Assembly (NCBI GenBank): GCA_019749945.1
Contig: JAIEPF010000002.1
Location: 137,914-201,913 of the forward strand
Direction: 5' to 3'
Source: Burkholderiales bacterium
GTDB lineage: Bacteria > Pseudomonadota > Gammaproteobacteria > Burkholderiales > SG8-41
Length of the DNA: 64,000 nt
Below the pieces are notes generated by a model, which saw only the letters and a program-made list of their open reading frames with translations, did no database searches and was not told the DNA's origin. Both the position numbers and the translations under genes were made by a program. Below are positions 8,971 through 20,435 of this stretch, in pieces (the first letter of the stretch is position 1; each line of letters opens with the position of its first letter).

Positions 8971-9101
8971 TTCCTGGTGATGGGTAATCGGTGATGGGTG
9001 ATGGGTGATGGGTGAACAGCAAAAATCAACGGTAAAAAAACTCCGTGAAGATTTTCACGATTTACCCATTACCAATTACTCATTACCCATCACCATTTAC
9101 C
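8968..9101. repeat. Intergenic palindrome, GATGGGT/GGTAAT-word family
   Basis: The left arm (about 8973-9014) is a run of GGTGAT and GATGGGT words. The right arm (9061-9101) carries the complementary words ACCCATT, ATTACC and ACCCATCACC. The two can pair imperfectly over about 40 bases around a loop of about 45. The element fills the whole gap between the DUF2782 gene and thrB: it contains the TGA of the former and ends one base before the ATG of the latter. Confidence 0.8.
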
Positions 9102-9102
9102 A

Positions 9103-10053
9103 ATGTCAGTTTTCACCACCGTAAGCCCTGACGAACTGCGGCGCTGGCTGCAGGATTACGCCGTCGGCGAACTGCAGGACCTGCGCGGCATCGCTGCCGG
9201 CATCGAAAACACCAACTATTTTGTCACCACCGGCGCCGGCCGTTACGTGCTGACGCTGTTCGAAAAACTGACGGCGCGGGAACTGCCGTTTTACCTGAAC
9301 CTGATGGCGCACCTCGCCGAACGCGGCGTGCCCAGCGCGCATCCGGTCGCCAACCGCGCCGGCAGTTATCTGGGCACCCTCAAGGGCAAACCCGCCGCTC
9401 TGGTGGCGCGCCTCGACGGCAGCGACGTGGCCGCGCCGACGGCCGCGCAATGCGCCGCGGTCGGTGCCGTGCTGGCGCGCCTGCACCTCGCCGGCGGATC
9501 GTACCCGGCGACCATGGACAATCCGCGCGGACCGAAATGGTGGAGCGGCGTACTGCCCGAAATCCTGCCCTTCCTGCCGCCGCCCGAAGCGGCCCTGCTG
9601 CAGGACGAAGTGCGCTTCCAGTCGCAGTATCGTTTTTCCGATCTGCCGCGCGGCGCGATCCATGCCGACCTGTTCCGCGACAACGTGCTGTTCGCCGGCG
9701 ACCGTGTCGCCGGGGTCATCGATTTTTATTTCGCCTGCACCGACGTGCTGCTCTACGACATCGCGATCACCGTCAACGACTGGTGCATCAACGCGGATGG
9801 CAGACTCGATGCCGCGCGCACCGGAGCGCTGCTCGATGCCTATGCCGCGGTGCGGCCGTACACCGCGGTCGAGCGCGGCGCCTGGCCGGTGATGCTGCGC
9901 GCCGCGGCACTCCGCTTCTGGGTGTCCCGGCTCTACGATTTTCATCTGCCGCGCGCGGGCGAGCTGACGCACGCCAAGGATCCGGGCCACTTCCGCCGCA
10001 TCCTCGAGCTGCGCATCCGCGAAGAAGACGCGCTGCCGGTGCTGAAGGACTGA
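9103..10053 (+). CDS. thrB: Homoserine kinase, type II (APH-like fold)
   Basis: A 316-residue homoserine kinase of the aminoglycoside-phosphotransferase-like class, which phosphorylates L-homoserine in the threonine pathway. Kinase motifs are the N-terminal lobe GIAAGIENTNYFV, the catalytic loop HADLFRDNVLF and the Mg-binding GVIDFYFACTD. Length and N-terminus (MSVFTTVSPDEL) match betaproteobacterial ThrB. The start codon directly abuts the palindromic repeat, so there is no room for an ordinary ribosome-binding site outside the repeat arm, which reads CACCATTTACCA just before ATG. Confidence 0.95.
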   Translation: MSVFTTVSPDELRRWLQDYAVGELQDLRGIAAGIENTNYFVTTGAGRYVLTLFEKLTARELPFYLNLMAHLAERGVPSAHPVANRAGSYLGTLKGKPAALVARLDGSDVAAPTAAQCAAVGAVLARLHLAGGSYPATMDNPRGPKWWSGVLPEILPFLPPPEAALLQDEVRFQSQYRFSDLPRGAIHADLFRDNVLFAGDRVAGVIDFYFACTDVLLYDIAITVNDWCINADGRLDAARTGALLDAYAAVRPYTAVERGAWPVMLRAAALRFWVSRLYDFHLPRAGELTHAKDPGHFRRILELRIREEDALPVLKD

Positions 10054-10067
10054 ACGGAACGCCGGCC

Positions 10068-10073
10068 TATAAT
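10068..10073 (+). promoter_or_regulatory. Probable -10 box of the BPSS1780-like gene
   Basis: A perfect TATAAT 21 bases upstream of the ATG, with GGGAGG (10082-10087) between them as the ribosome-binding site. No good -35 is visible, so it may be a weak or regulated promoter, or chance. Confidence 0.4.
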
Positions 10074-10094
10074 CGGCGTCAGGGAGGAAACAAC

Positions 10095-10841
10095 ATGGAA
10101 ATACGCACCGTAGCCGCCGGCCGGGGCTGGGAATGGATGGTTGAAGGTTTCCGCATTTTCCGCAAACAGCCGCTGACCTGGATTGCGCTGGTCGTGGTCA
10201 TGGTGGTGATCTGGCTCGCCTCCCTGATCTTGCCGCTGATCGGGCCGCTGGCGATCAATCTGGTGTCGCCGGTATTTTTCGCCGGACTGATGCTGGCCTG
10301 CCGCACCACCGATGAAGACGGCGAGCCCGAGTTCGGCCAGCTGTTCGCCGCGTTCAAAACCCACGCCAGTCCGCTGATCACCGTCGGCGGCATTTACCTG
10401 GTCGGCAACATTGTCGCCGTCGCGGTGGTTTTCGCCGTCGCCGGCGGCACCGCCCTGCCGACCTTGATGGGAAAAACCGCCGTCGATCCCGAAGCCGTGC
10501 TCGCGGCTGCGCGCGCCCTGCTGCTGGGCATGGCGGTGGGCATGGCGGTATTCATCCCGATATTGATGGCGGTATGGTTCGCGCCGCCGCTGATCGTGTT
10601 CCACAACATGCCGCCGGTCGAAGCGATGAAACTGTCGCTCGCGGCCTGCTGGCGCAACACGCTGCCGCTGCTGGTGTACGGTGTGGCAACGCTGGTATTG
10701 GGCATCCTCGCGTCGATTCCGCTGATGCTCGGCCTGATCGTGCTGCTGCCGGTGCTGGTGTGTTCGATTTACGCCAGTTACAAGGATATTTTCCCGGCTG
10801 TACCGGTGCAAAGCACCGTGCCACAAAACCTAAACCCTTAA
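10095..10841 (+). CDS. BPSS1780-family integral membrane protein
   Basis: 248 residues with about five to six hydrophobic segments and a short cytoplasmic start (MEIRTVAAGRGWEWMVEGFRI). It fits the BPSS1780 family, known from betaproteobacteria and usually placed between thrB and uvrD, as here. Family features are the early W..G...F...P pattern, the cytoplasmic loop DEDGEPEFGQLFAAFK and the PPLIVFHNMPPVEAMKLSLAACWRN block. No function is established; similarity to general stress or transporter-accessory membrane proteins is only superficial. A clear GGGAGG ribosome-binding site fixes the start. It converges on uvrD. Confidence 0.75.
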   Translation: MEIRTVAAGRGWEWMVEGFRIFRKQPLTWIALVVVMVVIWLASLILPLIGPLAINLVSPVFFAGLMLACRTTDEDGEPEFGQLFAAFKTHASPLITVGGIYLVGNIVAVAVVFAVAGGTALPTLMGKTAVDPEAVLAAARALLLGMAVGMAVFIPILMAVWFAPPLIVFHNMPPVEAMKLSLAACWRNTLPLLVYGVATLVLGILASIPLMLGLIVLLPVLVCSIYASYKDIFPAVPVQSTVPQNLNP

Positions 10842-10860
10842 ACCGCTCGGGCTTACATCT

Positions 10861-10888
10861 ATAAGTATTTGATTTTATTGATATTTTA
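10861..10888 (+). repeat. Dispersed AT-rich repeat, copy 1
   Basis: The segment begins AAGTATTTGATTTTATTG after ATA and continues ATATTTTA. It lies between the convergent BPSS1780-like and uvrD genes. The uvrD TAA stop (10886-10888) is formed by the end of the repeat. Confidence 0.6.
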
Positions 10889-13108
10889 AGCTGGCGTCAG
10901 TTTGGCGTATTCGAGCATCAGCCATTTCAGTCCCGAGTCGCGGAAATTCACCTGCACCCGCGCATCGCTGCCGCCGCCCTCGGCGTTGACGATCACGCCA
11001 GCGCCGAACTTGGCATGCGTCACCGCCTGGCCGATGCGCCAGGGCGAATTCTGCGAAGGCATCGCCGGTGTGGTAGACGCACCACGGGTGCCGGCACGCG
11101 CCGGACCATAGGACGGCGACAACTGGCGCGCGTAAGCCGAATTGGAAGTTGACGCCTGCCGCAGGTGATTCACCCGCTGCAGCAACGCCTCCGGCAGTTC
11201 CTGGAAAAACCGCGACGGCACGTTGTAACGCGTCTGGCCGTGCAGCATGCGGCTTTGCGCGAGCAACAGGTACAGCCGCCGCCGCGCCCGCGTCAGCGCG
11301 ACATACATCAGGCGCCGCTCCTCCTCGATGCCGTCGGCTTCGGTCATGCTGTTTTCGTGCGGAAACAGGCCTTCTTCGAGGCCGGTGACAAACACCGCGT
11401 GGAATTCGAGGCCCTTCGCTGAATGTACAGTCATCAACTGCAGCGCATCGGCGCCGGCCAGTGCCTGGTGTTCGCCGGCTTCCAGCGCGGCGTGCGCGAG
11501 AAAGGCCGTCAATTCGTCCATCTCTTCCTCGACCGGCGCGCCCTCCGCCGGCACCCAGGTCGCGCGTTCATCGACAAACACCGCGGCGGCATTGATCAAT
11601 TCATCCAGATTCTCGATGCGATCCGCGCCTTCCTTCTCATTGCGGTAATACGCCTTCAGCCCGCTGTGTTCAACGACGTGGCCGATCACTTCCGGCAAAG
11701 GCAGGCCGGCGGTGGCACTGCGCATGGCTTCGATGAGTTTGACGAAGGCGGCGATGCTGGTCGCGGCCTTGCCCGACAGCGTGTTGGCGCAGGCTGCCGC
11801 CCACAGGCTCATGCCGGCCTCTTTCGCCATGCCCTGCAATTGCTCCAGGCTGCGATTGCCGATGCCGCGCGTCGGAAAATTGATGATGCGCAGCAGCGCG
11901 CCATCGTCTTCCTGGTTGGCGATCAGCCGCAGGTAAGCCAGCGCGTGCTTGATTTCCTGGCGCTCGAAAAAGCGCAGCCCGCCGTATACGCGATAGGGCA
12001 TGCCCGCCGTGAACAGGGCATGTTCGATGACCCGCGACTGCGCATTGGAGCGGTACAGCACGGCGATATCGGCAAGTTGAGTGCCTTCGTTGCGCAGGCT
12101 GCGCACCTCATCCACCACGTACGCCGCTTCCTCATAATCGGTGGCGGCTTCGAATACGCGCAGCGGTTCGCCCTTGGCATCCGCCGTCCACAGGCTTTTG
12201 CCGAGACGCTTGCGGTTGTGTCCGATCAGCGCATTGGCGGCGTCGAGGATGTTGCCGTGCGAGCGGTAATTCTGTTCGAGCTTGATGACTTTTTCGACAT
12301 GGAAATCGCGCTGCAGATCCTGCATGTTCGCCGTCGACGCACCGCGCCAGCCGTAAATCGACTGGTCATCGTCGCCGACCGCGAATATCGCGTTGTGCTG
12401 ACCGGCGAGCAATTGCAGCCAGCGGTACTGCAGGCGGTTGGTGTCCTGGAATTCATCGACCAGAATGTGGCGAAAACGGCCGGCATAGTGTTCGCGCAGA
12501 TGGTCATTGCGGGCGAGCAACTCATAGGAACGCAGCAGCAGTTCGGCGAAATCAACCACGCCTTCGCGCTGGCACTGGCGGTCATATTCGGCGTAAAAAT
12601 CCACCATGCGCCGCGAAAAATCGTCGTACGGCTCGACCTTGTCGGCGCGTTTGCCCTCTTCCTTCTGCGCCGCGATGAACCACTGCGCCTGGCGCGGCGG
12701 ATAACGCTCCTCGTCGATATTCAAGGCCCGCATCAGGCGCTTCACCAGCGCGAGCTGATCCTGGGTGTCGAGGATCTGGAACATCTGCGGCAGACCGGCT
12801 TCGCGGTAATGCGCGCGCAGCATGCGGTTGCACAGGCCGTGGAAGGTGCCCACCCACATGCCGCGGGTGTTGATCGGCAGCATCGCCGACAGCCGGGTCA
12901 TCATTTCCTTCGCCGCCTTGTTGGTGAAGGTCACGGCGAGCAGGCTCATCGGATTGATCTGGCCGGTCTGGATCAGCCAGGCCATGCGCGTGGTCAGCAC
13001 GCGGGTCTTGCCGCTGCCGGCGCCGGCGAGGATCAGGGCGGACTGCTGCGGCAGCGTGACGGCTTCGAGTTGCTCGTCGTTGAGGCCGGAGAGAAAGGCG
13101 GGGGTCAT
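10886..13108 (-). CDS. uvrD: DNA helicase II (UvrD/Rep family)
   Basis: A 740-residue superfamily 1A 3'-5' helicase for nucleotide excision and mismatch repair. Motifs are the Walker A AGAGSGKTRVLTTR near residue 30, TFTNKAAKEM, the Walker B VDEFQDTN, GDDDQSIYGWRGA, LEQNYRS and MTVHSAKGLEF. The C-terminal Tudor-like tail, WRIGQAVTHAKFGAGV, which binds RNA polymerase in UvrD, is present and supports UvrD over Rep. The start at 13108 has the canonical N-terminus LSGLNDEQLEAVTLP and a TATAAT upstream. The stop lies in the AT-rich repeat. Confidence 0.96.
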   Translation of the reverse strand: MTPAFLSGLNDEQLEAVTLPQQSALILAGAGSGKTRVLTTRMAWLIQTGQINPMSLLAVTFTNKAAKEMMTRLSAMLPINTRGMWVGTFHGLCNRMLRAHYREAGLPQMFQILDTQDQLALVKRLMRALNIDEERYPPRQAQWFIAAQKEEGKRADKVEPYDDFSRRMVDFYAEYDRQCQREGVVDFAELLLRSYELLARNDHLREHYAGRFRHILVDEFQDTNRLQYRWLQLLAGQHNAIFAVGDDDQSIYGWRGASTANMQDLQRDFHVEKVIKLEQNYRSHGNILDAANALIGHNRKRLGKSLWTADAKGEPLRVFEAATDYEEAAYVVDEVRSLRNEGTQLADIAVLYRSNAQSRVIEHALFTAGMPYRVYGGLRFFERQEIKHALAYLRLIANQEDDGALLRIINFPTRGIGNRSLEQLQGMAKEAGMSLWAAACANTLSGKAATSIAAFVKLIEAMRSATAGLPLPEVIGHVVEHSGLKAYYRNEKEGADRIENLDELINAAAVFVDERATWVPAEGAPVEEEMDELTAFLAHAALEAGEHQALAGADALQLMTVHSAKGLEFHAVFVTGLEEGLFPHENSMTEADGIEEERRLMYVALTRARRRLYLLLAQSRMLHGQTRYNVPSRFFQELPEALLQRVNHLRQASTSNSAYARQLSPSYGPARAGTRGASTTPAMPSQNSPWRIGQAVTHAKFGAGVIVNAEGGGSDARVQVNFRDSGLKWLMLEYAKLTPA

Positions 13109-13134
13109 TTCGTGCTGCGGATTGGGCAGCCCGG

Positions 13135-13140
13135 ATTATA
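13135..13140 (-). promoter_or_regulatory. Probable uvrD -10 box
   Basis: TATAAT reads on the minus strand 27 bases upstream of the uvrD start. The -35 region is poor, and no LexA-type CTG-N10-CAG operator is obvious around it. Confidence 0.45.
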
Positions 13141-13157
13141 CGCGGCGCACCCTTCCA

Positions 13158-16780
<3,623 letters not shown>

Positions 16781-16800
16781 ACGTGATAAGCTGAACCGCA

Positions 16801-17304
16801 ATGAAAACGCTGATCGCACTGCTCTGCGCCCTGCTGATCGCCGGCTGCGGCTTCAAGCTGCGCGGCGCCGCCGACCTGCCCTTTGATACGCTGTATGTGC
16901 AGGCGCCCGTGGGCTCGCAGTTCGCCCAGCAGTTCAGGCGCGTGGTCACCGCCGGCAGCAGCACCAAAATCGTCGATGATGCAAAAGCCGCGGCAGCAAC
17001 ACTGGTGCTGGTCGCCGAATCGCGCGAAAAAAGCATCCTGTCGCTGTCCGGCGCCGGCCGCGTGCGCGAATTCCAGCTGCGCTACCGGATGACCTACCGG
17101 CTGCTCGACAAAAACGCGGTGGAAACCCTCCCGGTATCGGAAATCCTGCTGACGCGCGATTTTTCGTTCAACGACCAGGAAACCCTGTCCAAGGAATCGG
17201 AAGAAGCGCTGCTGTTCCGCGACATGCAAAACGACGCCGTGCAGCAGCTGGTGCGGCGGCTGCAGGCGGCGCGTCTCCCGCCGGCAGCCAAGCCGGCTTC
17301 GTAA
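16801..17304 (+). CDS. lptE: LPS-assembly lipoprotein LptE
   Basis: A 167-residue outer-membrane lipoprotein that plugs and helps assemble the LptD translocon for lipopolysaccharide insertion. The lipobox is LIAGC (Cys17), followed directly by GFKLRGAADLPF, the usual start of mature LptE. The FQLRYRMTYRLLD and LTRDFSFNDQETLSKESEE stretches are standard for the family. It sits between leuS and holA, the conserved proteobacterial order. Identification rests on lipobox, context and these blocks, since LptE sequences vary. Confidence 0.93.
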   Translation: MKTLIALLCALLIAGCGFKLRGAADLPFDTLYVQAPVGSQFAQQFRRVVTAGSSTKIVDDAKAAAATLVLVAESREKSILSLSGAGRVREFQLRYRMTYRLLDKNAVETLPVSEILLTRDFSFNDQETLSKESEEALLFRDMQNDAVQQLVRRLQAARLPPAAKPAS

Positions 17305-17350
17305 ATCGATGCGCTAATCCGGCAAGTTCTGAGATAGGATACGCGCACCG

Positions 17351-18433
17351 ATGCGCCTGCCTTCCGAACAACTCGCGAGCCACCTCGCGCGCGACCTCAA
17401 ACCGCTGTACACGGTATTCGGCAACGAGCCCCTGCTCGCACTCGAAGCCAGCGACCGCATCCGCGCCAGGGCGCGCGCCGAGGGCTACACCGAACGCGAA
17501 GTGCTGACGGTGGATTCAGGCTTCAAATGGAACCAGCTCGCCCTCGCCGGCAATTCGCAATCGCTGTTCGCCTCGCGCAAGCTGCTGGAGCTGCGCATTC
17601 CCACCGGCAAACCCGGCAAGGAAGGCGGCGAAGCGCTGCAGAACTACTGCCAGTCGCTGCCGCCGGACACCATCACCCTGATTTATGTCTCCGACCTCGA
17701 CTGGCGCGGCCAGAAGGCGGCGTGGTTCGAGGCGCTGGAGCGCAGCGGCGTCGCGGTCGAAGCCAAAGCCGTGCTGCGCCGTGCACTGCCGCAGTGGATC
17801 GCCGGCCGCTTGAAGGAACAGCAGCAGGAGGCGGATGCCGCGACACTGGATTTCATCGCCGACCGCGTTGAAGGCAATCTGATGGCGGCGCACCAGGAAG
17901 TGCAGAAACTGGCGCTCTTGTTCCCCGCCGGCCCGATCACTTTCGACCAGGTCAACGCGTCGGTGCTGGATGTCGCGCGCTACGACGTGTTCAACCTCGG
18001 CGAAATCATGCTCGAAGGCGACCCGCTGCGCGTCGCCCGCGTCTTGGACGGCCTGCAGGGTGAAGGCACGGCCGCACCGCTGGTGCTGTGGGCCTTCACC
18101 GAAGAAATCCGCGCCATCGGCAAAGTCCTCGCCGGCGTCAACACCGGCAAACCGGCGTCGATGATGCTGCGCGAAGCGCGCATCTGGGGACCGTCGCACC
18201 AGAGCGCGATGCAGAACAACCTCAAACGCTTCACGCTGGGACAGGTCACTGAAGCCTTGCGTCACGCCGCGGTGATCGACCGCATGGTCAAGGGGCTGGT
18301 GCGCGGCGACACCTGGAATGAGCTGCTGCAGCTTGCGTTGCGGTTTGCGCGGAATAATCCGGGCACCGTGAAGGCGCAGCCGGGGCGCAGGGCGGTGCCG
18401 GCGGCGTTTGCAGCGCATCCAGCGCTGTTTTAA
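17351..18433 (+). CDS. holA: DNA polymerase III subunit delta
   Basis: A 360-residue clamp-loader subunit that opens the beta sliding clamp. The N-terminal block PLYTVFGNEPLLALEASDRIR, the ERE start of strand 2, LIYVSDLDWRGQKAAWFEAL, WIAGRLKEQ, EGNLMAAHQEVQKLALL and the DVARYDVFNLGEIML segment match HolA. It is an AAA+-like fold without functional ATP binding, so the lack of a Walker A motif is expected. It ends the leuS-lptE-holA cluster. About 100 bases then separate it from a convergent accessory pair. Confidence 0.95.
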   Translation: MRLPSEQLASHLARDLKPLYTVFGNEPLLALEASDRIRARARAEGYTEREVLTVDSGFKWNQLALAGNSQSLFASRKLLELRIPTGKPGKEGGEALQNYCQSLPPDTITLIYVSDLDWRGQKAAWFEALERSGVAVEAKAVLRRALPQWIAGRLKEQQQEADAATLDFIADRVEGNLMAAHQEVQKLALLFPAGPITFDQVNASVLDVARYDVFNLGEIMLEGDPLRVARVLDGLQGEGTAAPLVLWAFTEEIRAIGKVLAGVNTGKPASMMLREARIWGPSHQSAMQNNLKRFTLGQVTEALRHAAVIDRMVKGLVRGDTWNELLQLALRFARNNPGTVKAQPGRRAVPAAFAAHPALF

Positions 18434-18539
18434 GCACACCCCAAAAAAACCTGGCCAGCGCCCGGTTCCTGCACCTGCGCCTTTGCAGCCTAACCTTCGC
18501 GAAGATACGTTTTGCCTTGATCCGCGATCCGGGAAAACA

Positions 18540-19022
18540 CTATTTTTTCAGCGCCACCCGCAGGCGACGCAGCTTCGCGACGTCCAGTTTGTCTGATTCA
18601 CGCGAGGTCTGCTTGCTCTTGATCAGCCCGTCCAGATTCAGCGTGCAGACCGTACAACCGTTGAAATCATGTTTATCCAGATGTTTACTGAACCGGTCAA
18701 ATGTCATGTCGTTGGCAACGAACAGGATATCGATGGCAATGTCGCCTTCGACCGAGGTCGAATAGCCCTTGTCCAGACTTTCGAGATCCAAATGCCGGAG
18801 TGCCGCCCGATTGAAGGGCAGCGCCTTCAGCGCAGCTTGAAGCTTCCGGTTGTTGTCACGATTCAACGGCAGTAGCAGGTCGATGTCCTTGGTCGCCCGC
18901 GGAAAACCGTGAAACATCATCGCCGCTCCCCCGATGACAGCATATTCGACGCCATGATCATTGAGCGCCCCGGCCAGCTCGCTGAGGTCACTGGCTGTCG
19001 GAAAGCGCCGCTTTTCCGTCAC
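18540..19022 (-). CDS. MNT/AbiEii-like nucleotidyltransferase
   Basis: A 160-residue protein with a minimal nucleotidyltransferase core: GGAAMMFHGFPRATKDIDLLL supplies the G-G and D-x-D metal-binding pair (KDIDLL), and IAIDILFVA the third acidic residue. This architecture is shared with AbiEii-type toxins and MNT-type proteins that add nucleotides to RNA or to partner proteins. The gene overlaps the upstream winged-helix gene by four bases (ATGA), so the two are translated together. A toxin role is an inference from family and gene pairing; a housekeeping nucleotidyltransferase cannot be excluded. Confidence 0.7.
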   Translation of the reverse strand: MTEKRRFPTASDLSELAGALNDHGVEYAVIGGAAMMFHGFPRATKDIDLLLPLNRDNNRKLQAALKALPFNRAALRHLDLESLDKGYSTSVEGDIAIDILFVANDMTFDRFSKHLDKHDFNGCTVCTLNLDGLIKSKQTSRESDKLDVAKLRRLRVALKK

Positions 19023-19582
19023 GCCGCAGCCCGGGCATGCTGCACGGCACGCTCCAGTTCAAGGTCTTCATCGCGGCGTTTTTTTTCCGTCAGCGATTTG
19101 AAGTGGAATACGCCCGGACTCACTGCCTGATTGCCCAGAATGCTGTTGGCACGCGCCTGCAATTGCTCGAACCGGTCCGCCAGCACACGTCCGCGCCGCT
19201 TCGGGGACAGTCGCGCCAGCGACACCGCCTCATCAAGTTCGCGTTGGGCTTGGTCGCCGTAACGCCGGCGAGTTTGCCGCTTATCATTGCCGGTCGTCGA
19301 AGCGCCCGCGCCGGTAAGCAGCGCACCGAGTAACCCCGTCACAGGATGGTCGCGGGGCGCCCGGAAAGTCGGGCGCGATTCGTCATCTACGCGTTCGCAA
19401 AGGCCCGCAGCAGCCAGCCGTTTTAACAGCTTCGATGCGTTGCCCGGGTCGACTTGTGCGGTGCTCGCCAAACGGCGCAGCGGCAGCGCCCGGTCCGGCT
19501 GACCGTACAAGGTGAGGAGAATGCGGTATCGCTCGTCGCCGCCAAACAATTCCCGCAGGAGGACATCGGGGCCGGTTTTCAT
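19019..19582 (-). CDS. Winged-helix regulator paired with a nucleotidyltransferase
   Basis: A 187-residue protein. The N-terminal ~80 residues form a winged helix-turn-helix: LLRELFGGDERYRILLTLYG, then PLRRLASTAQVDPGNASKLLKRLAAAGLCERV as helix-turn-recognition helix. The C-terminal half is basic and helical (RYGDQAQRELDEAVSLARL, LTEKKRRDEDLELERA) and may bind the partner. It is upstream of, and overlaps, the nucleotidyltransferase. It is not obviously the AbiEi antitoxin family, so the pair may be a variant. A dyad in its own promoter suggests self-repression. Confidence 0.65.
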   Translation of the reverse strand: MKTGPDVLLRELFGGDERYRILLTLYGQPDRALPLRRLASTAQVDPGNASKLLKRLAAAGLCERVDDESRPTFRAPRDHPVTGLLGALLTGAGASTTGNDKRQTRRRYGDQAQRELDEAVSLARLSPKRRGRVLADRFEQLQARANSILGNQAVSPGVFHFKSLTEKKRRDEDLELERAVQHARAAA

Positions 19583-19620
19583 GTTGTCGATTTTACTGCA
19601 AATGTTGTCATATCAACAAC
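19583..19620 (-). promoter_or_regulatory. Promoter/operator of the winged-helix/nucleotidyltransferase pair
   Basis: On the minus strand, TTGTTG or TTGATA (about 19619-19611) and TAAAAT (19598-19593) give a plausible -35/-10. TAAAAT ends about ten bases before the ATG, so the transcript may be leaderless; no ribosome-binding site is seen. A perfect dyad, TGTTG-6-CAACA (19603-19618), overlaps the promoter, and a half-site (ATGTTGTC) recurs at the start codon. Confidence 0.5.
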
Positions 19621-19719
19621 ATATTACCGACTGCCGCACGGCCGCTGAGTTCTCCGTCAATTTCCGGGCATGGCTGATACCTGCCCCCCGAATTCAAATA
19701 ACCTGTTGATTTAAAACAA

Positions 19720-19956
19720 TTATTTTATGGGACCCTTACGGATCGCCAAGCATCGCCCGGAAAACCTCAAAGCGATCACAGGGTCTGAAAGCGGCAGATC
19801 GCGGAGTATCTTGACGTGTATTTCACGGCCGTTGGGAAGATCGTGAGAGATGATAAATGCCACTTTGCTAGTCTTGACCCTTTTATCTGGAGAAAGAATT
19901 CGACCCCGGTATTTTTGGTTAAAGAGGAACAGCGCAATACTCTTCGCTACCTTCAT
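19720..19956 (-). CDS. Doubtful small hypothetical protein
   Basis: A 78-residue frame (MKVAKSIALFLFNQ start) in an AT-rich stretch, overlapping the end of the lipoprotein gene by 38 bases. It has no recognisable domain, a weak ribosome-binding site and no clear signal peptide; the KVAFIISHDLP and REIHVKILRDLP strands look protein-like, which is why it is kept. It may be a real small gene brought in with the AT-rich segment, or a chance frame. Confidence 0.25.
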   Translation of the reverse strand: MKVAKSIALFLFNQKYRGRILSPDKRVKTSKVAFIISHDLPNGREIHVKILRDLPLSDPVIALRFSGRCLAIRKGPIK

Positions 19957-20257
19957 AACGCCAGCTTATTATGACGCCCGCTTTTCTATCGATTTCAAAA
20001 AACACTCGGCACTTTAGGTAACGGCCAACTTTATATTCTTCTTCCGTATTACCATTTGTGAGAACCTTCGTAGATACTCTCCACCGAGGATATTGGTTTC
20101 TATATGCAAAGGGGTCTTCAATTTTTCGGCCGACTTGTGATTGCATCCAAGTGTTGAAGTTTTGATTTGACTGACCTGCAGCACATGCTGCAACAAAAAG
20201 AGCCGACAATATCAAAAAGTACCGGAGCCGATTTTTCCCATCTTCATCCTCCTTCAC
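19919..20257 (-). CDS. Small lipoprotein, possibly frameshifted at its start
   Basis: Up to 112 residues. The hydrophobic stretch RYFLILSALFVAAC is a good signal peptide with lipobox VAAC, so the mature protein is about 87 residues (CAAGQSNQNFNTW...), rich in aromatic residues and with a cysteine pair near the end (LKCRV, EYCAVP). Only a GTG start is in frame. A perfect AAGGAGG (20248-20254) lies just downstream and is ideally placed for an ATG at 20241 that is one base out of frame; one extra base in the following G3/A5 run would give MGKNRLRYFL. AT-rich compared with its neighbours. Function unknown. Confidence 0.5.
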   Translation of the reverse strand: MKEDEDGKNRLRYFLILSALFVAACAAGQSNQNFNTWMQSQVGRKIEDPFAYRNQYPRWRVSTKVLTNGNTEEEYKVGRYLKCRVFFEIDRKAGVIISWRYEGSEEYCAVPL

Positions 20258-20422
20258 AACAATTCCGACACCAATTAATCCACCTGATTATCACTGCTGA
20301 CTGGGCCCGCCCCCTTGGCCTTAAAAGCGCCGTCATGGCGCAGACCCTGCACTGGCAGATTGTAGGGTCTACGCCACCGTCCCGGGGCCTTTGCCGGGCG
20401 GTGTCTCCGTCCCGCCGCCTGC

Positions 20423-20428
20423 TAGAAT
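20423..20428 (+). promoter_or_regulatory. Possible proA -10 box giving a leaderless mRNA
   Basis: TAGAAT ends seven bases before the proA ATG, and no Shine-Dalgarno sequence lies between. If used, transcription would start at or next to the start codon. No clear -35 at standard spacing. Confidence 0.3.
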
Positions 20429-20435
20429 CCGCCTC

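Noticed and set aside
8973..9101. Possible CRISPR-like array of GGTGATGGGT units
   Set aside because: Units are directly adjacent and too short, with no unique spacers; the two blocks are complementary and form a palindrome. No cas genes are present.
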